Assembly: GCF_004004565.1 (NCBI RefSeq)
Contig: NZ_SACM01000002.1
Coordinates: 248,001-312,000 of the forward strand
DNA: 64,000 bases
Direction: 5' to 3'
Source: Inhella crocodyli
GTDB lineage: Bacteria; Pseudomonadota; Gammaproteobacteria; Burkholderiales; Burkholderiaceae_C
Shown: positions 18,985-28,012 of the stretch, in pieces
Numbering within the stretch: position 1 is the stretch's first letter
Layout of the letters: each line of letters begins with the position of its first letter
Made by a program: the position numbers and the translations under genes
The notes under the pieces: generated by a model
What the model was told of the DNA's origin: nothing
Databases searched by the model: none
Seen by the model: only the letters and a program-made list of their open reading frames with translations

Positions 18985-19398
18985 ATGAAGCGCATCGCCC
19001 CCACCGCCCAAGCCGGTTTCACCATCATCGAGCTGATCGTCGTGATCGTCATCTTGGGCATCTTGGCCGCCACGGCCCTGCCCAAGTTCGTCGACCTGAG
19101 TTCGGACGCCAAGACCGCCGCGATCCAAGGTGTGGCGGGCGCTGCGGCATCGGCCCACACCCTGAACTACAGCGGTTGCGTGGTGACCAACCACACGGTG
19201 ACGGCCAACAAGTGCGTCAAGGTCGACAATTGCAGCCAAACGGCCAGCCTGCTGCAAGGCGGCCTGCCCACCGGCTACGAGGTCGTGGCCGCCGCCGCGG
19301 GCAGCACGGTCAAGGGCACGGCTTTCAGTTGCACCGTGCGCTTGACGGCCGAAACCACGGTCAACGCCACCTTCAACGCCATCGTGGCGGGCAACTGA
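18985..19398 (+). CDS. mshA: MSHA-type major pilin
   Basis: A 137-residue type IV prepilin. The leader MKRIAPTAQAG is cut before Phe in GFTIIELIVVIVILGILAA, leaving the mature N-terminus FTIIE with the conserved Glu5. The globular part has LPKFVDLSSDAKTAAIQGVA, typical of MshA, and four Cys that can make disulphides. AGGAG at 18973-18977 is a strong ribosome binding site, fitting a highly made subunit. It is the only clear major pilin candidate in the cluster. Confidence 0.92.
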   Translation: MKRIAPTAQAGFTIIELIVVIVILGILAATALPKFVDLSSDAKTAAIQGVAGAAASAHTLNYSGCVVTNHTVTANKCVKVDNCSQTASLLQGGLPTGYEVVAAAAGSTVKGTAFSCTVRLTAETTVNATFNAIVAGN

Positions 19399-19423
19399 TC
19401 GCCCGCATCCGGGCTCCGCTGGA

Positions 19424-22400
19424 ATGAGCCGCACCCGCGTGGGGCGTTGGTGGAGAGCCGCCACCGCGTGCGGCCTCCTGTTGCTGACATGCGCTCCGGT
19501 GGTGGCCCAGACCTACCTGAACGCCTCCACGCCGTACGCGTTCATCGACTCCAGCACGCACACCAAGATCGGGGCCAACACTGCGCCCTACAAGTTCGTG
19601 CAAGCCAGCGGCTGTGGCACGACGCCGCCGGTCATCGACGACACCCTGGCCGGTCCGATCCCCATCGGCTTCAATTTCGTTTACGGCACGACCACGTGGA
19701 CGCAGCTCTACGTGATGACCAACGGGCGGGTGCAGTTCGGCAACACGACCTGCGGCTCAGGCACCCAGAGCGTCGGGCCGCCGCAAACCTACCCGTACCC
19801 GTATCCGAACACGTCGATGAACAACACCATGAAGGTGTTTGGCGTCGACCTGGACCCGACCAACTTGGTTGAGCGGCCGAACTACCCCAGTTCGACGAAC
19901 CGCACGCCCTGCACGGACCTGAACAACTGCTACGTGAGCGTGGCCACGATCGGTACCGCACCGTCGCGCCAGTTCGTGGTGACCTGGAAAAACGTGCCGG
20001 AGTGGGTCACCAGCACGAACACCAGCGGCAATTTCGACCTGCAGGTGATCCTCAACGAGGACGGTACCTTCGTCTACCAGTATGGCGACATCATCCACGG
20101 CGGCACCGGCACGGCCCAAATTGGTTGGCAGCTGAGCAGCACCGATTTCCAAGTGATCAGCTTCGGCGCCTCTCAGGAGCCACCGCCGAACACCGCGATC
20201 AAGTTCTTCCGACCCCTGCCCATCGCGCAGTTCTACTTTGACGAGGCTGCATGGGCACGCGGCTTGGGCGGGCAGGTCAAGGACTCGGGCAGCACCCTGT
20301 TGCATGGCACGGCACTGGGGCGGGCCCAAACCACGGCGAATGGCAGGGTATGTCGGGCCGCCGACATCCCTGCCAACACCTCGGCCTCGGTGGTGGATGC
20401 GGTTCAGACTGGCTTGTCGCTCAACAACAGTTCCTTGAACTTGCAGGGCACCGGCACCATCGCTTTTTGGTACCGCAGCAACCTGGCTTGGAGCGGTGCG
20501 GGGGCCACCGACGTGCAGTTGATGGATGCTTCCGGGCCCAGTGGTGCATGGTTCTACTTGAGCAAACGTGCCAATGGCAGCTTGGTCTTCACTGTGCGCG
20601 ACAGCACGGGCACCGCGCGCTCAGTCACCTCACCCGCTCAATCCATCGCGGCCAACACCTGGACGCATGTCGCCGTGACTTGGAACTTCAACGGGCTGTC
20701 CGGCAGCAACCAAGACCAGTTGCAGGTGTTCATCAACGCCGCAACGCCCACCACCGCCTCGTTCACGTCGTCGGGCACGTTGAATGCCGCGATCGGACTG
20801 CTCAGCTTTGGCGACAACCCCCTTGGCGTGGCCGACACCAATGGCAGCGTCAACTCGGCCAATGGGCTCATCGACGAAGCCTATGTGTACAACTACGTGC
20901 TCAGCACGGCGCAGATGAGCACGGTGTTGAACCTGACCCACGCCTGCCAGAGCTACGCCATCGATCACCTCGAGATCCTGTACAGCGGAGGCTCCGCGCT
21001 GACCTGCGAGCCGGTCACGGTGACTCTGCGGGCCTGCGCCAACGCCGCGTGCTCCAGCCTCTACACAGGCGGACTGACCGGGGCGTTTTCTTCGACGGGC
21101 AGCGTGACGCCGGTGTGGGACAGCGCCACGGGGTATGCCGACGGCAATGCCTTCGTGATTCCCAACGGGCTGAGTGCCGTGACCAAGACGCTCCAGCTTG
21201 TCACCGCCGGCAATGCGCGCCTGGGCGCTAGCGCGTCGTTCCCCGCGCCCACCGGCGCCACAACGTGCAATTTCGGCAGCCCGAGTTGCACGCTCACCTC
21301 GCAAGCGGCCGCCCTGACGCTGAGCGTGCCAGCGCACGTGGCCGAGACGGCGCAGACCTTGCGCATCAGCGCCGGTGCTGGCACCGCCTGCAGCGCCGGC
21401 TGGGGCGCGCGCACGCGAAACGTGCAACTGCGCTGTTCCTACCTCAACCCCGCCAGTGGCAGCTTGCCCGTTCGCTTGAACGGTCGAGCCCTCAACGCGG
21501 GCAACAACGCCGCACTGGCGTGCGATGGCACTGGACAAAGCCTGGCGCTGACTTTTGACGCCGCGGGTCAAGCCACGCTGCCGCTGCTGTACGCCGACGC
21601 CGGCCAGGTGCGCCTGGACGCGACCTACACCGGGAGCGACGCGACGGCCGACACCGGGCTGACCTTGGTCGGTGCCACTTCCTTTGTGGCCGCGCCCGCC
21701 GATTTCGCGTTCGACCAACTGTCTGCTGGCGCTCAGGTGGCTGGCGTGGCCTTCCAGGCGCGGGCCACCGCGCGCAATGCGGTTGGCGCGCGCACGGCGA
21801 ACTTCGGCAATGAAAGCAGCACGGCGCCGCTGAGCTGGTCGGTGCTGCGTCGACAGCCGCTTGGGGCGGGAACCTCCGATGGCGTGCTGACCGGGGGCGC
21901 AGTGGCCAGCAACGGGCTGGCTCTGGCCACCAACCTCGTCTGGAGCGAAGTGGGGCAGATGGACCTGCAAGTCAGCACCAGCAACTACCTCGCCAGTGGG
22001 CTCAACGTGGTGGGCAGCACGGGCACGGCTGGCGCCCTGGGGCCCTTCCGCCCCCACCACCTTTGGGTTCAGGCGCAGGCCGGCTGTGGCACGACTTTCA
22101 CGTACGGTGGTCAGCCTTTTGCCAGTGCCACGGTCACGGCACGCAATGCGCTGGCCATCACGACGCTGAATTACACCGGCGCCTTCGCCAAAGCCGTCAG
22201 CTTCTCCGACGCCAATGCGGCGGTCGGCTTGAGCTTCACGAATGGAAGTTGGCCGGCCAGCCAGTTCAGCAACGGCGTGGGCTCTGCCACCAACCTGACG
22301 CCCGCCTTGGCCAACAAAGAGTCGGGGCCCTTCGCGTCGGTGCGGCTGCGTGCCACGGACGCCGACGGGGTCAGCTCGGCCGCCGCGCCGAGCGAGCCGG

Positions 22401-22924
22401 TCTTGTCGGTCAAGAGTGGGCGTCTTGCGCTGCAATCGGCGGTTGGTTCCTCGTCGCGCACCTTGGACCTGCCCGTCCGCCTGGAAACCTGGTCCGGCAA
22501 GGCCTGGGTGCTGGAAACCGGCGACACCTGCACCAGCCTCAGCTCGGCCCAAGTGGCCTTGAGCGGCTACGCCAACTTGAACCCCAGCGCGGCCGCTTGG
22601 ACTACCAGCGTCGTCAGCGCGTCGCTCACGCCCAGCAACGGCACGGGTCTCGTGCGACTGGCCGCCCCCACGCCAACCGGCAGCGCCGGCACGGTGGCGG
22701 TTGCCCTGAACCTGGGCAGTGCGAGCACCGACCAGGCTTGCCTGGCCACGCCGCGCCCGAGCAGCACGGGCGCCAACCGGGCTTGGCTGCGCAGCCGTTG
22801 GGGCGGCGCCGGGGCGGGCATCGCCTGCTCGGGCGCCTGGGTCAGCGACCCCAGCGCCAAGGCCAGCTTCGGCGCGGCCACGCTCGAAAGCCAAAAACGT
22901 GTCCATGAACGCCAGTTGTACTGA
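19424..22924 (+). CDS. mshQ: MshQ-like large secreted adhesin-type protein with LamG and DUF6701-like regions
   Basis: A 1166-residue exported protein. A signal peptide ends near PVVAQ. Residues about 30-265 are an Asn/Thr-rich beta domain (FNFVYGTTTWTQLYVMTNGR). Residues about 270-500 form a concanavalin/laminin-G-like fold (LQGTGTIAFWYRSNLAW, NTWTHVAVTWNFNG, LIDEAYVYNYVLS). From about 505 it resembles the DUF6701 region of MshQ (HLEILYSGGSALTCEPVTVTL) to the end. Such proteins are thought to be pilus-associated surface proteins. It sits just after the major pilin, whereas in Vibrio mshQ is at the far end. It overlaps the next pseudopilin gene by 20 bases. Confidence 0.85.
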   Translation: MSRTRVGRWWRAATACGLLLLTCAPVVAQTYLNASTPYAFIDSSTHTKIGANTAPYKFVQASGCGTTPPVIDDTLAGPIPIGFNFVYGTTTWTQLYVMTNGRVQFGNTTCGSGTQSVGPPQTYPYPYPNTSMNNTMKVFGVDLDPTNLVERPNYPSSTNRTPCTDLNNCYVSVATIGTAPSRQFVVTWKNVPEWVTSTNTSGNFDLQVILNEDGTFVYQYGDIIHGGTGTAQIGWQLSSTDFQVISFGASQEPPPNTAIKFFRPLPIAQFYFDEAAWARGLGGQVKDSGSTLLHGTALGRAQTTANGRVCRAADIPANTSASVVDAVQTGLSLNNSSLNLQGTGTIAFWYRSNLAWSGAGATDVQLMDASGPSGAWFYLSKRANGSLVFTVRDSTGTARSVTSPAQSIAANTWTHVAVTWNFNGLSGSNQDQLQVFINAATPTTASFTSSGTLNAAIGLLSFGDNPLGVADTNGSVNSANGLIDEAYVYNYVLSTAQMSTVLNLTHACQSYAIDHLEILYSGGSALTCEPVTVTLRACANAACSSLYTGGLTGAFSSTGSVTPVWDSATGYADGNAFVIPNGLSAVTKTLQLVTAGNARLGASASFPAPTGATTCNFGSPSCTLTSQAAALTLSVPAHVAETAQTLRISAGAGTACSAGWGARTRNVQLRCSYLNPASGSLPVRLNGRALNAGNNAALACDGTGQSLALTFDAAGQATLPLLYADAGQVRLDATYTGSDATADTGLTLVGATSFVAAPADFAFDQLSAGAQVAGVAFQARATARNAVGARTANFGNESSTAPLSWSVLRRQPLGAGTSDGVLTGGAVASNGLALATNLVWSEVGQMDLQVSTSNYLASGLNVVGSTGTAGALGPFRPHHLWVQAQAGCGTTFTYGGQPFASATVTARNALAITTLNYTGAFAKAVSFSDANAAVGLSFTNGSWPASQFSNGVGSATNLTPALANKESGPFASVRLRATDADGVSSAAAPSEPVLSVKSGRLALQSAVGSSSRTLDLPVRLETWSGKAWVLETGDTCTSLSSAQVALSGYANLNPSAAAWTTSVVSASLTPSNGTGLVRLAAPTPTGSAGTVAVALNLGSASTDQACLATPRPSSTGANRAWLRSRWGGAGAGIACSGAWVSDPSAKASFGAATLESQKRVHERQLY

Positions 22925-23393
22925 GCGCCAACGCGGCTTCACGGCGGTGGAACTGGTGGCCGTGTTGATTCTCATCGGCATCCTGGCCGCCGTGGCCTTG
23001 CCGCGCCTGGGCGTGGTGGACGCCTTCCGCAGCGAGGGCTGGCGCGAGCAAGTGGTCGCCGGCCTGCGCCTGGCCCAGGCCACGGCGGGTGGCCACCGCC
23101 GCCTCGTGTGCGCCCAGTTCAGCGGCAGCAGCCTGAGCCTCACGATGGCCACGGCCAACCCGGCGAGCGCCTGCACGGCGCCCCTGCCGGGGCCCGATGG
23201 CAGTGCCAGCTATGGCACCACGGCGCCGAGCCTGGGCACCAGCGTCGGCGTGACGCCTGCCTCTGTCCTGTACTTCCAGCCCAATGGGCAGGTCACCAGC
23301 GATGGGGCCGGCAGCACGGTCAGCAGCTTCACCATCACCGCCACCGACCTGGCGCCCATCACCGTGCATGGAGCCAGCGGCCATGTCGAGTGA
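22905..23393 (+). CDS. Minor pilin, GspH/FimT-like
   Basis: A 162-residue prepilin with a short leader ending RQRG, then FTAVELVAVLILIGILAAVA with Glu5, followed by a small beta-domain of GspH type (LRLAQATAGGHRRLVCAQFS). It occupies the mshB/mshC region of the cluster, and mshC is the nearest by position. The start ATG at 22905 is chosen to give a 10-residue leader. It overlaps mshQ by 20 bases and the next pilin gene by 11. Confidence 0.83.
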   Translation: MNASCTERQRGFTAVELVAVLILIGILAAVALPRLGVVDAFRSEGWREQVVAGLRLAQATAGGHRRLVCAQFSGSSLSLTMATANPASACTAPLPGPDGSASYGTTAPSLGTSVGVTPASVLYFQPNGQVTSDGAGSTVSSFTITATDLAPITVHGASGHVE

Positions 23394-23847
23394 AGCGCGG
23401 CGCCAAGGCGGCTTCACCTTGGTCGAGATGATCGTGGCCATTGTCATCATCGGCGTCGGACTGGCCGGCGTGCTGGTGGCCTTCAACACCACCACCCGGG
23501 GGTCGGGCGACGGCCTGGTGCGCCGTCAGCTCTTGGGCATCGCCGAGGGCTTGATGGAGGAGGTGCTCAGCCGGCCCTACGCGGCCGTGGCCGGCGGGGG
23601 CAGCGCCAACTGCGAGCGCAGCGCCTTCAACGACCTCGACGACTACAACGGCTATGCCACCACCGGCCGCATCTGCAGCATTGACGGGAGCGAGATCGGC
23701 AACCTCGCCGGCTACAGCGTCAGCATCAGCGTGCAAGCCGCCTCGCTGGCGGGCGTGGCGCAGGCCAAGCGCATCGTCATCACCGCCTCGGCGGGTGCCG
23801 AAACCCTCAGCCTCAGCGGCTGGCGCACCGGGTACGCCGCGCCATGA
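23383..23847 (+). CDS. mshD: Minor pilin, MshD-like
   Basis: A 154-residue prepilin. The leader MSSEARRQGG is cut before FTLVEMIVAIVIIGVGLAGV, the GspI/MshD-like N-terminus with Met in place of the second Leu. It contains the MshD-type pair LLGIAEGLMEEVLSRPY. It probably sits in the pilus tip complex with its neighbours. Start and stop overlap the adjacent genes (11 bases before, ATGA after). Confidence 0.83.
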   Translation: MSSEARRQGGFTLVEMIVAIVIIGVGLAGVLVAFNTTTRGSGDGLVRRQLLGIAEGLMEEVLSRPYAAVAGGGSANCERSAFNDLDDYNGYATTGRICSIDGSEIGNLAGYSVSISVQAASLAGVAQAKRIVITASAGAETLSLSGWRTGYAAP

Positions 23848-24692
23848 GTCCGCGCCTGCAGCGAGGCTTCAGCCTGGTCGAGTTGGTGCTGGTGATCGTG
23901 ATCACCGGTGTGCTGGCGGGCGTGATCACGGTCTTCGTCCGCCCCGCGCTCGACAGCTACCTGGCCCAGCGCAGCCGGGCCGAGTTGCAGACCGCCGCGC
24001 AGGCCGCCTTGCAGGTCATGGCCCGCGACGTGCGCCTGGCCTTGCCCAACTCCGTGCGCACCCCGGGCGACCAATGTTTTGAACTGCTGCCCACGATCGG
24101 CGGGGGCCGCTACCGCATGGCGGGCGAGCCCACGCAGAGCCCGGACCTGTCGGCCGTGCTGGACACCAGCACCGTGACCACGGCCTTCGATGTGCTGGGC
24201 GACTTGAATGGCAGTGCCGCCGTGGGCGATTGGGTGGTGGTGGGCAACCAGAACAGCAACGAGGCGTACCAAGCGACGGTGAACCGCAGTGCCATCACGG
24301 CCATCGGCGCGAGCCCGGCGGCGGTCTACGGCACGCAGCGCATCAGCATCGGCGCCCGCCAGTTCCCCACGGGCTACAGCGGCGGGCGCTTCTTCGTCGT
24401 CCCCAACAGCCAGCAGGCGGTGTTCTACCGCTGCAGTGGCACCGGCGTGGTCGATGGCGAAGGCACCGGCACGCTCACGCGGCTCAGCGCGTACGGCTTC
24501 AACGCCGCCTACCCGTCGAGTTGCCCCACGGGCGCGGGGCAGACCGTGGCCACGCGGGTCGCGGCGTGCAGCTTCGTGTACGACCAGCGCTCCTTGAGTG
24601 AGTTTGGCGTCATGGCCCTGCGCTTGGAGTTGGTGCGCAACGGCGAGCGCGTGGTTTTGCAGCAAAGCGCCATGACGAGCAACGTGCCATGA
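23844..24692 (+). CDS. mshO: Minor pilin, MshO-like
   Basis: A 282-residue prepilin of the large GspJ/PilW-like class. The leader MSPRLQRG precedes FSLVELVLVIVITGVLAGVI with Glu5. A long helix (DSYLAQRSRAELQTAAQAAL, MARDVRLALPNSVR) and a large beta-domain with paired Cys residues follow. Size, the VFVRPALDSY stretch, and position between mshD and mshP match MshO. Coupled on both sides by ATGA. Confidence 0.87.
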   Translation: MSPRLQRGFSLVELVLVIVITGVLAGVITVFVRPALDSYLAQRSRAELQTAAQAALQVMARDVRLALPNSVRTPGDQCFELLPTIGGGRYRMAGEPTQSPDLSAVLDTSTVTTAFDVLGDLNGSAAVGDWVVVGNQNSNEAYQATVNRSAITAIGASPAAVYGTQRISIGARQFPTGYSGGRFFVVPNSQQAVFYRCSGTGVVDGEGTGTLTRLSAYGFNAAYPSSCPTGAGQTVATRVAACSFVYDQRSLSEFGVMALRLELVRNGERVVLQQSAMTSNVP

Positions 24693-25141
24693 ACGCCGCC
24701 CGCATTCCTCGCGGTTTGGGCGCCATCGGCGCCGTGGTGGTGCTGGTGATGCTCGCGGTGCTGGCGGCCACCGTGGTGCGGCTCAGCAGCGGCAGTCAGG
24801 CGAGCCTGGCCCAAGACCTGCAGGCGGCCCGTGCGCAAGCGGCGGTCCGCGCTGGCATCGACTGGGGGCTGTTTCAGGTGCTCAAGGGCGGGTGGATCGG
24901 CTGCAGCGCGACGCAGACCCAGACCCTGGACCTCGTCGCCGACACGGGCATGCGGGTCACGGTGAGTTGCAGCGGGCGCAGCTACAACGAGGGCGAGAGC
25001 AGCCCGGGCGTGGCCCGCGTGGTGCGGGTTTACCGCGTGCAGGCCGTGGCCTGCAATGGCAGCGCGGCCTGCCCCGACAACACGGCCGCGGCCGGCGCGC
25101 AGTACGTCGAGCGGGCGCGCGAGGTGTCGGTCACCGATTGA
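24689..25141 (+). CDS. mshP: MshP-like pilus protein (PilX-type)
   Basis: A 150-residue membrane-anchored protein. It starts MNAARIPRGLGAIGAVVVLV, a hydrophobic helix with Gly at the peptidase site but no Glu5, as in MshP/PilX proteins. The mature part has four Cys and a pattern QVLKGGWIGCSATQTQTLDL. Last gene of the MSHA operon; mshQ is not downstream as in Vibrio because it lies near mshA. A hairpin at 25174-25193 follows, but its U-tract is on the other strand. Confidence 0.83.
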   Translation: MNAARIPRGLGAIGAVVVLVMLAVLAATVVRLSSGSQASLAQDLQAARAQAAVRAGIDWGLFQVLKGGWIGCSATQTQTLDLVADTGMRVTVSCSGRSYNEGESSPGVARVVRVYRVQAVACNGSAACPDNTAAAGAQYVERAREVSVTD

Positions 25142-25168
25142 CGCGCTGGGGGTCGGGCGAGCGCCCAT

Positions 25169-25193
25169 GAAAAAGCCCCGCCAGGGCGGGGCT
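25169..25193 (-). terminator. Rho-independent terminator of rplY
   Basis: The stem AGCCCCGCC / GGCGGGGCT (25174-25193) is followed, on the minus strand only, by a run of five T. It lies about 35 bases after the rplY stop. On the plus strand the hairpin has no T-run, although it may still slow transcription from the msh operon. Confidence 0.8.
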
Positions 25194-25229
25194 CGGTGAG
25201 GGAGGCAGCGACCGACCGGCCGCGCCGGC

Positions 25230-25853
25230 TCACTTCTTCTTCTTGGCGTCCTTGCCCTTGGCCGGGGCCGGGGCGGCGGCGACGACGATCTCTTCGACCT
25301 TCGGCTCCACCGGCGTAGCGATCACGGGGTTCGGCTTGCCATGGGTCACGACCTTCACGCCAGCGGGCAGCTTGATGTCGTTGACGTGGACGCTGTGGCC
25401 CTTGGTCAGGCCGCTCAGGTCCACTTCGATGAACTCGGGCAGGGCCACGGCCAAGCAGGTGATTTCCAGCTCGGTGACGATGTGGCTGACGGTGCACTTG
25501 TCGGTCTTGACGGCCGGCGATTCGGCTTCGCCCACGAAGTGCAGGGGCACCTTCTTGGTGATCTTGGTCGTGTTGTCGACGCGCTGGAAGTCCACGTGCA
25601 GGACTTGCGGCTTCCAGGGGTGGTACTGCACGTCGCGCAGCAGCACTTGGGCGGTCTTGCCGGCCAGTTCCATTTCGAGGATGGAGCTGTGGAAGGCTTC
25701 CTTCTTCAGCGCGAAGAACAGAGCGTTGTGATCGATTTCGATCATGGTGGGCTCGCCCGCACCGAACACGATGCCGGGGACCTTGCCCGAAATGCGCAGG
25801 CGGCGGCTCGCACCAGTGCCTTGCAATTTGCGCTCAAAAGCGACGAATTTCAT
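25230..25853 (-). CDS. rplY: 50S ribosomal protein L25/general stress protein Ctc
   Basis: A 207-residue L25 of the long Ctc type that binds 5S rRNA. The N-terminal L25 domain ([29 protein letters not shown]) is followed by the C-terminal Ctc extension (LDFQRV-like [19 protein letters not shown]), and a Lys/Ala tail ends KKKK. The ATG at 25853 is chosen over a frame extended upstream. It follows prs in the same direction, the usual prs-rplY pair, while the usual third member pth is at 11148. Confidence 0.96.
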   Translation of the reverse strand: MKFVAFERKLQGTGASRRLRISGKVPGIVFGAGEPTMIEIDHNALFFALKKEAFHSSILEMELAGKTAQVLLRDVQYHPWKPQVLHVDFQRVDNTTKITKKVPLHFVGEAESPAVKTDKCTVSHIVTELEITCLAVALPEFIEVDLSGLTKGHSVHVNDIKLPAGVKVVTHGKPNPVIATPVEPKVEEIVVAAAPAPAKGKDAKKKK

Positions 25854-25955
25854 GTTTTCACTCCAAGTGAGTCGGCGGATCGCGACCAAACCGCCGGTGA
25901 GAAAAAGGGCTGGCTCTGGTGCCAGCCCCGGTACAACGCCTTGCGGCGTCGATGC

Positions 25956-26918
25956 TTAGAAATTGTTGTTTTGTTCCGAGAACAAGCTGGTGACCGACTC
26001 GCCGTCGCTGATGCGGCGGATGGTCTCGGCGAACAGGAAGGCCACCGACAACTGGCGGATCTTCGGGTTGGCCTTGGCGGCTTCGTTCAAGGGGATGGTG
26101 TTGGTGATCACCACCTCGTCGAGTTGGGAGTTGGCGATGCGCTCGATCGCCGGGCCCGACAGGATGGGGTGCGTGCAGTAGGCGAACACGCGCTTGGCGC
26201 CACGGTCTTTGAGCACCTCGGCCGCCTTCACCAGCGTGCCAGCGGTGTCGATCATGTCGTCCATGATCACGCAGTTGCGGCCTTCGATTTCGCCGATGAC
26301 GTGCATCACTTCGGAGACGTTCGCGGCAGGACGGCGCTTGTCGATGATGGCCAGGTCGCAGCCGAGTTGCTTGGCCAGGGCGCGGGCGCGGACCACGCCG
26401 CCGACGTCGGGGCTCACCACCACCAGGTCGGGGTAGCTCTTGCTCTTGAGGTCGGACAGCAGCACCGGGCTGGCGTAGATGTTGTCGACGGGGATGTCGA
26501 AGAAGCCCTGGATTTGGTCGGCGTGCAAATCCATGGTCAGCACGCGGCCCACGCCAACGGTTTCGAACAGGTCGGCGACGACCTTGGCGCTGATGGCCAC
26601 CCGGGTCGAGCGCGGGCGGCGGTCTTGGCGGGCGTAACCGAAGTAGGGCACCACCGCGGTGACGCGCCGGGCGCTAGCGCGCTTGAGGGCGTCCACCATG
26701 ATGAGCAGTTCCATCAGGTTTTCGTTCGTCGGCGCGCAGGTCGGCTGGATGACGAACACGTCGCGGGCGCGGACGTTTTGCTGGATCTCGACGGCGACCT
26801 CGCCGTCCGAGAAGCGACCCACGCTGGCACGGCCCAATTCGGCCCCGAGGTGGGTGGCGATTTCCTGCGACAGCGCCGGGTTGGCGTTGCCGGTGAACAG
26901 CACGGTGTTGTTGAGCAC
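25956..26918 (-). CDS. prs: Ribose-phosphate pyrophosphokinase
   Basis: A 320-residue enzyme making PRPP from ribose-5-phosphate and ATP, the precursor for nucleotides, His and Trp. Motifs: FTGNANPAL at the N-terminus, [14 protein letters not shown], the catalytic flexible loop region [26 protein letters not shown], and the PRPP loop [14 protein letters not shown]. The GTG at 26918 is chosen because it is preceded by GAAGGAACG and matches the family N-terminus; the frame continues open upstream with non-family sequence. Confidence 0.96.
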   Translation of the reverse strand: MLNNTVLFTGNANPALSQEIATHLGAELGRASVGRFSDGEVAVEIQQNVRARDVFVIQPTCAPTNENLMELLIMVDALKRASARRVTAVVPYFGYARQDRRPRSTRVAISAKVVADLFETVGVGRVLTMDLHADQIQGFFDIPVDNIYASPVLLSDLKSKSYPDLVVVSPDVGGVVRARALAKQLGCDLAIIDKRRPAANVSEVMHVIGEIEGRNCVIMDDMIDTAGTLVKAAEVLKDRGAKRVFAYCTHPILSGPAIERIANSQLDEVVITNTIPLNEAAKANPKIRQLSVAFLFAETIRRISDGESVTSLFSEQNNNF

Positions 26919-26996
26919 GGGGCGTTCCTTCGTCGGCTTAAACGTCAACTGCTGAGCAGCGTGGGCGCTGCAGGGCCCGGTCAAGGGCGGTAGGTT

Positions 26997-27073
26997 TGGC
27001 AGGGGAGGAAGGACTCGAACCCTCGCATGTCGGAATCAAAATCCGATGCCTTAACCAACTTGGCGACTCCCCT
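26997..27073 (-). tRNA. tRNA-Gln (anticodon TTG)
   Basis: On the minus strand the 77 bases from 27073 fold as a cloverleaf. The acceptor AGGGGAG pairs with CTCCCCT, the anticodon arm TCGGA-TTTTGAT-TCCGA exposes TTG, the T-loop is GGTTCGAGTCC, and CCA is encoded. It lies between ispE and prs, a common Burkholderiales placement. Confidence 0.95.
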
Positions 27074-27116
27074 ACACAGGACGCTGGCCGCGAGGCCAAC
27101 GCCCTTCAATTCTGTC

Positions 27117-28001
27117 TCAGCCGGGTATCCAATCTGCCAGGGGCAGGGACTCCAAACTGCGGCAAATTCGACCCTTCCAGCCGCTGGGCAAAGCACCTGG
27201 GCTTTGCACCAACGATGTCGCCGCTGAAAGCGCGTCATCCGCCACCTCCGCAAACACCGCGCTGCCCGAGCCGGTCATGCGGCTGTTGCCACACGATCGC
27301 TGCAAAAGCCGCAAGGCCTCTTCGATTTGCGGGCTCTGCGCCTGGGCGCTGGCTTGCAAGTCGTTTCGGCCCTCGATCCAACCCAAGGGGTTGAAACAAG
27401 TGTTTGCGAAAGAGCCCGCGACTATAGCCTGCGATTCGGAGAACTGCAAGAGGGGGCTGCGAAAGATGGCCGCCGTGGGCAGGCTGTCGGTGGGCTTGAG
27501 CACGGCCAGGCGCAGGCTCGGTTGCGACACGGGGTGCAGGCGCTCGCCGATGCCCGACACCCAGGCAGGGCCCGTGCCGAGGAAGAAAGGCACGTCGGCG
27601 CCCAGGCGCAGTCCCAAGGCCATGAGCTGGGGGCGGTCGAGTCCCAGGTCCCACAGTCGGTTCAGGCCGATCAGCACGGTGGCGGCGTCGGACGAACCAC
27701 CGCCCATGCCGGCCCCCGACGGCACTTGCTTGTCGATGTGAATGTCAGCCCCCCAGCGACAGCCGGTGGCCGCTTGCAGGGCGCGCGCCGCCCGCAGGCA
27801 CAGGTCGTCGTCCGGCAGGGGCTCGCCCAGGTCGTGGCGGTGCAAGGCGCCGTCGTCGCGCCGGCTCAGGTGCAAGGTGTCGGCCCAGTCGATGGGCACG
27901 AACAGGCTCTCGAGCAGGTGGTAGCCGTCGGCCCGACGTCCCACCACGTGCAGGTAGAGGTTGAGCTTTGCCGGAGCGGGCAGGTCGTAGAGGGCGCGCA
28001 T
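27117..28001 (-). CDS. ispE: 4-diphosphocytidyl-2-C-methyl-D-erythritol kinase
   Basis: A 294-residue GHMP kinase of the MEP isoprenoid pathway, phosphorylating CDP-ME. The N-terminus is PAPAKLNLYLHVVGRRADGYH. The ATP loop is VPSGAGMGGGSSDAATVL, and the third GHMP motif is MTGSGSAVFAEV. The ATG at 28001 is chosen because the upstream frame lacks family sequence. It starts 12 bases after the lolB stop and is followed by tRNA-Gln. Confidence 0.96.
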   Translation of the reverse strand: MRALYDLPAPAKLNLYLHVVGRRADGYHLLESLFVPIDWADTLHLSRRDDGALHRHDLGEPLPDDDLCLRAARALQAATGCRWGADIHIDKQVPSGAGMGGGSSDAATVLIGLNRLWDLGLDRPQLMALGLRLGADVPFFLGTGPAWVSGIGERLHPVSQPSLRLAVLKPTDSLPTAAIFRSPLLQFSESQAIVAGSFANTCFNPLGWIEGRNDLQASAQAQSPQIEEALRLLQRSCGNSRMTGSGSAVFAEVADDALSAATSLVQSPGALPSGWKGRICRSLESLPLADWIPG

Positions 28002-28012
28002 GGGGTCCGGGT

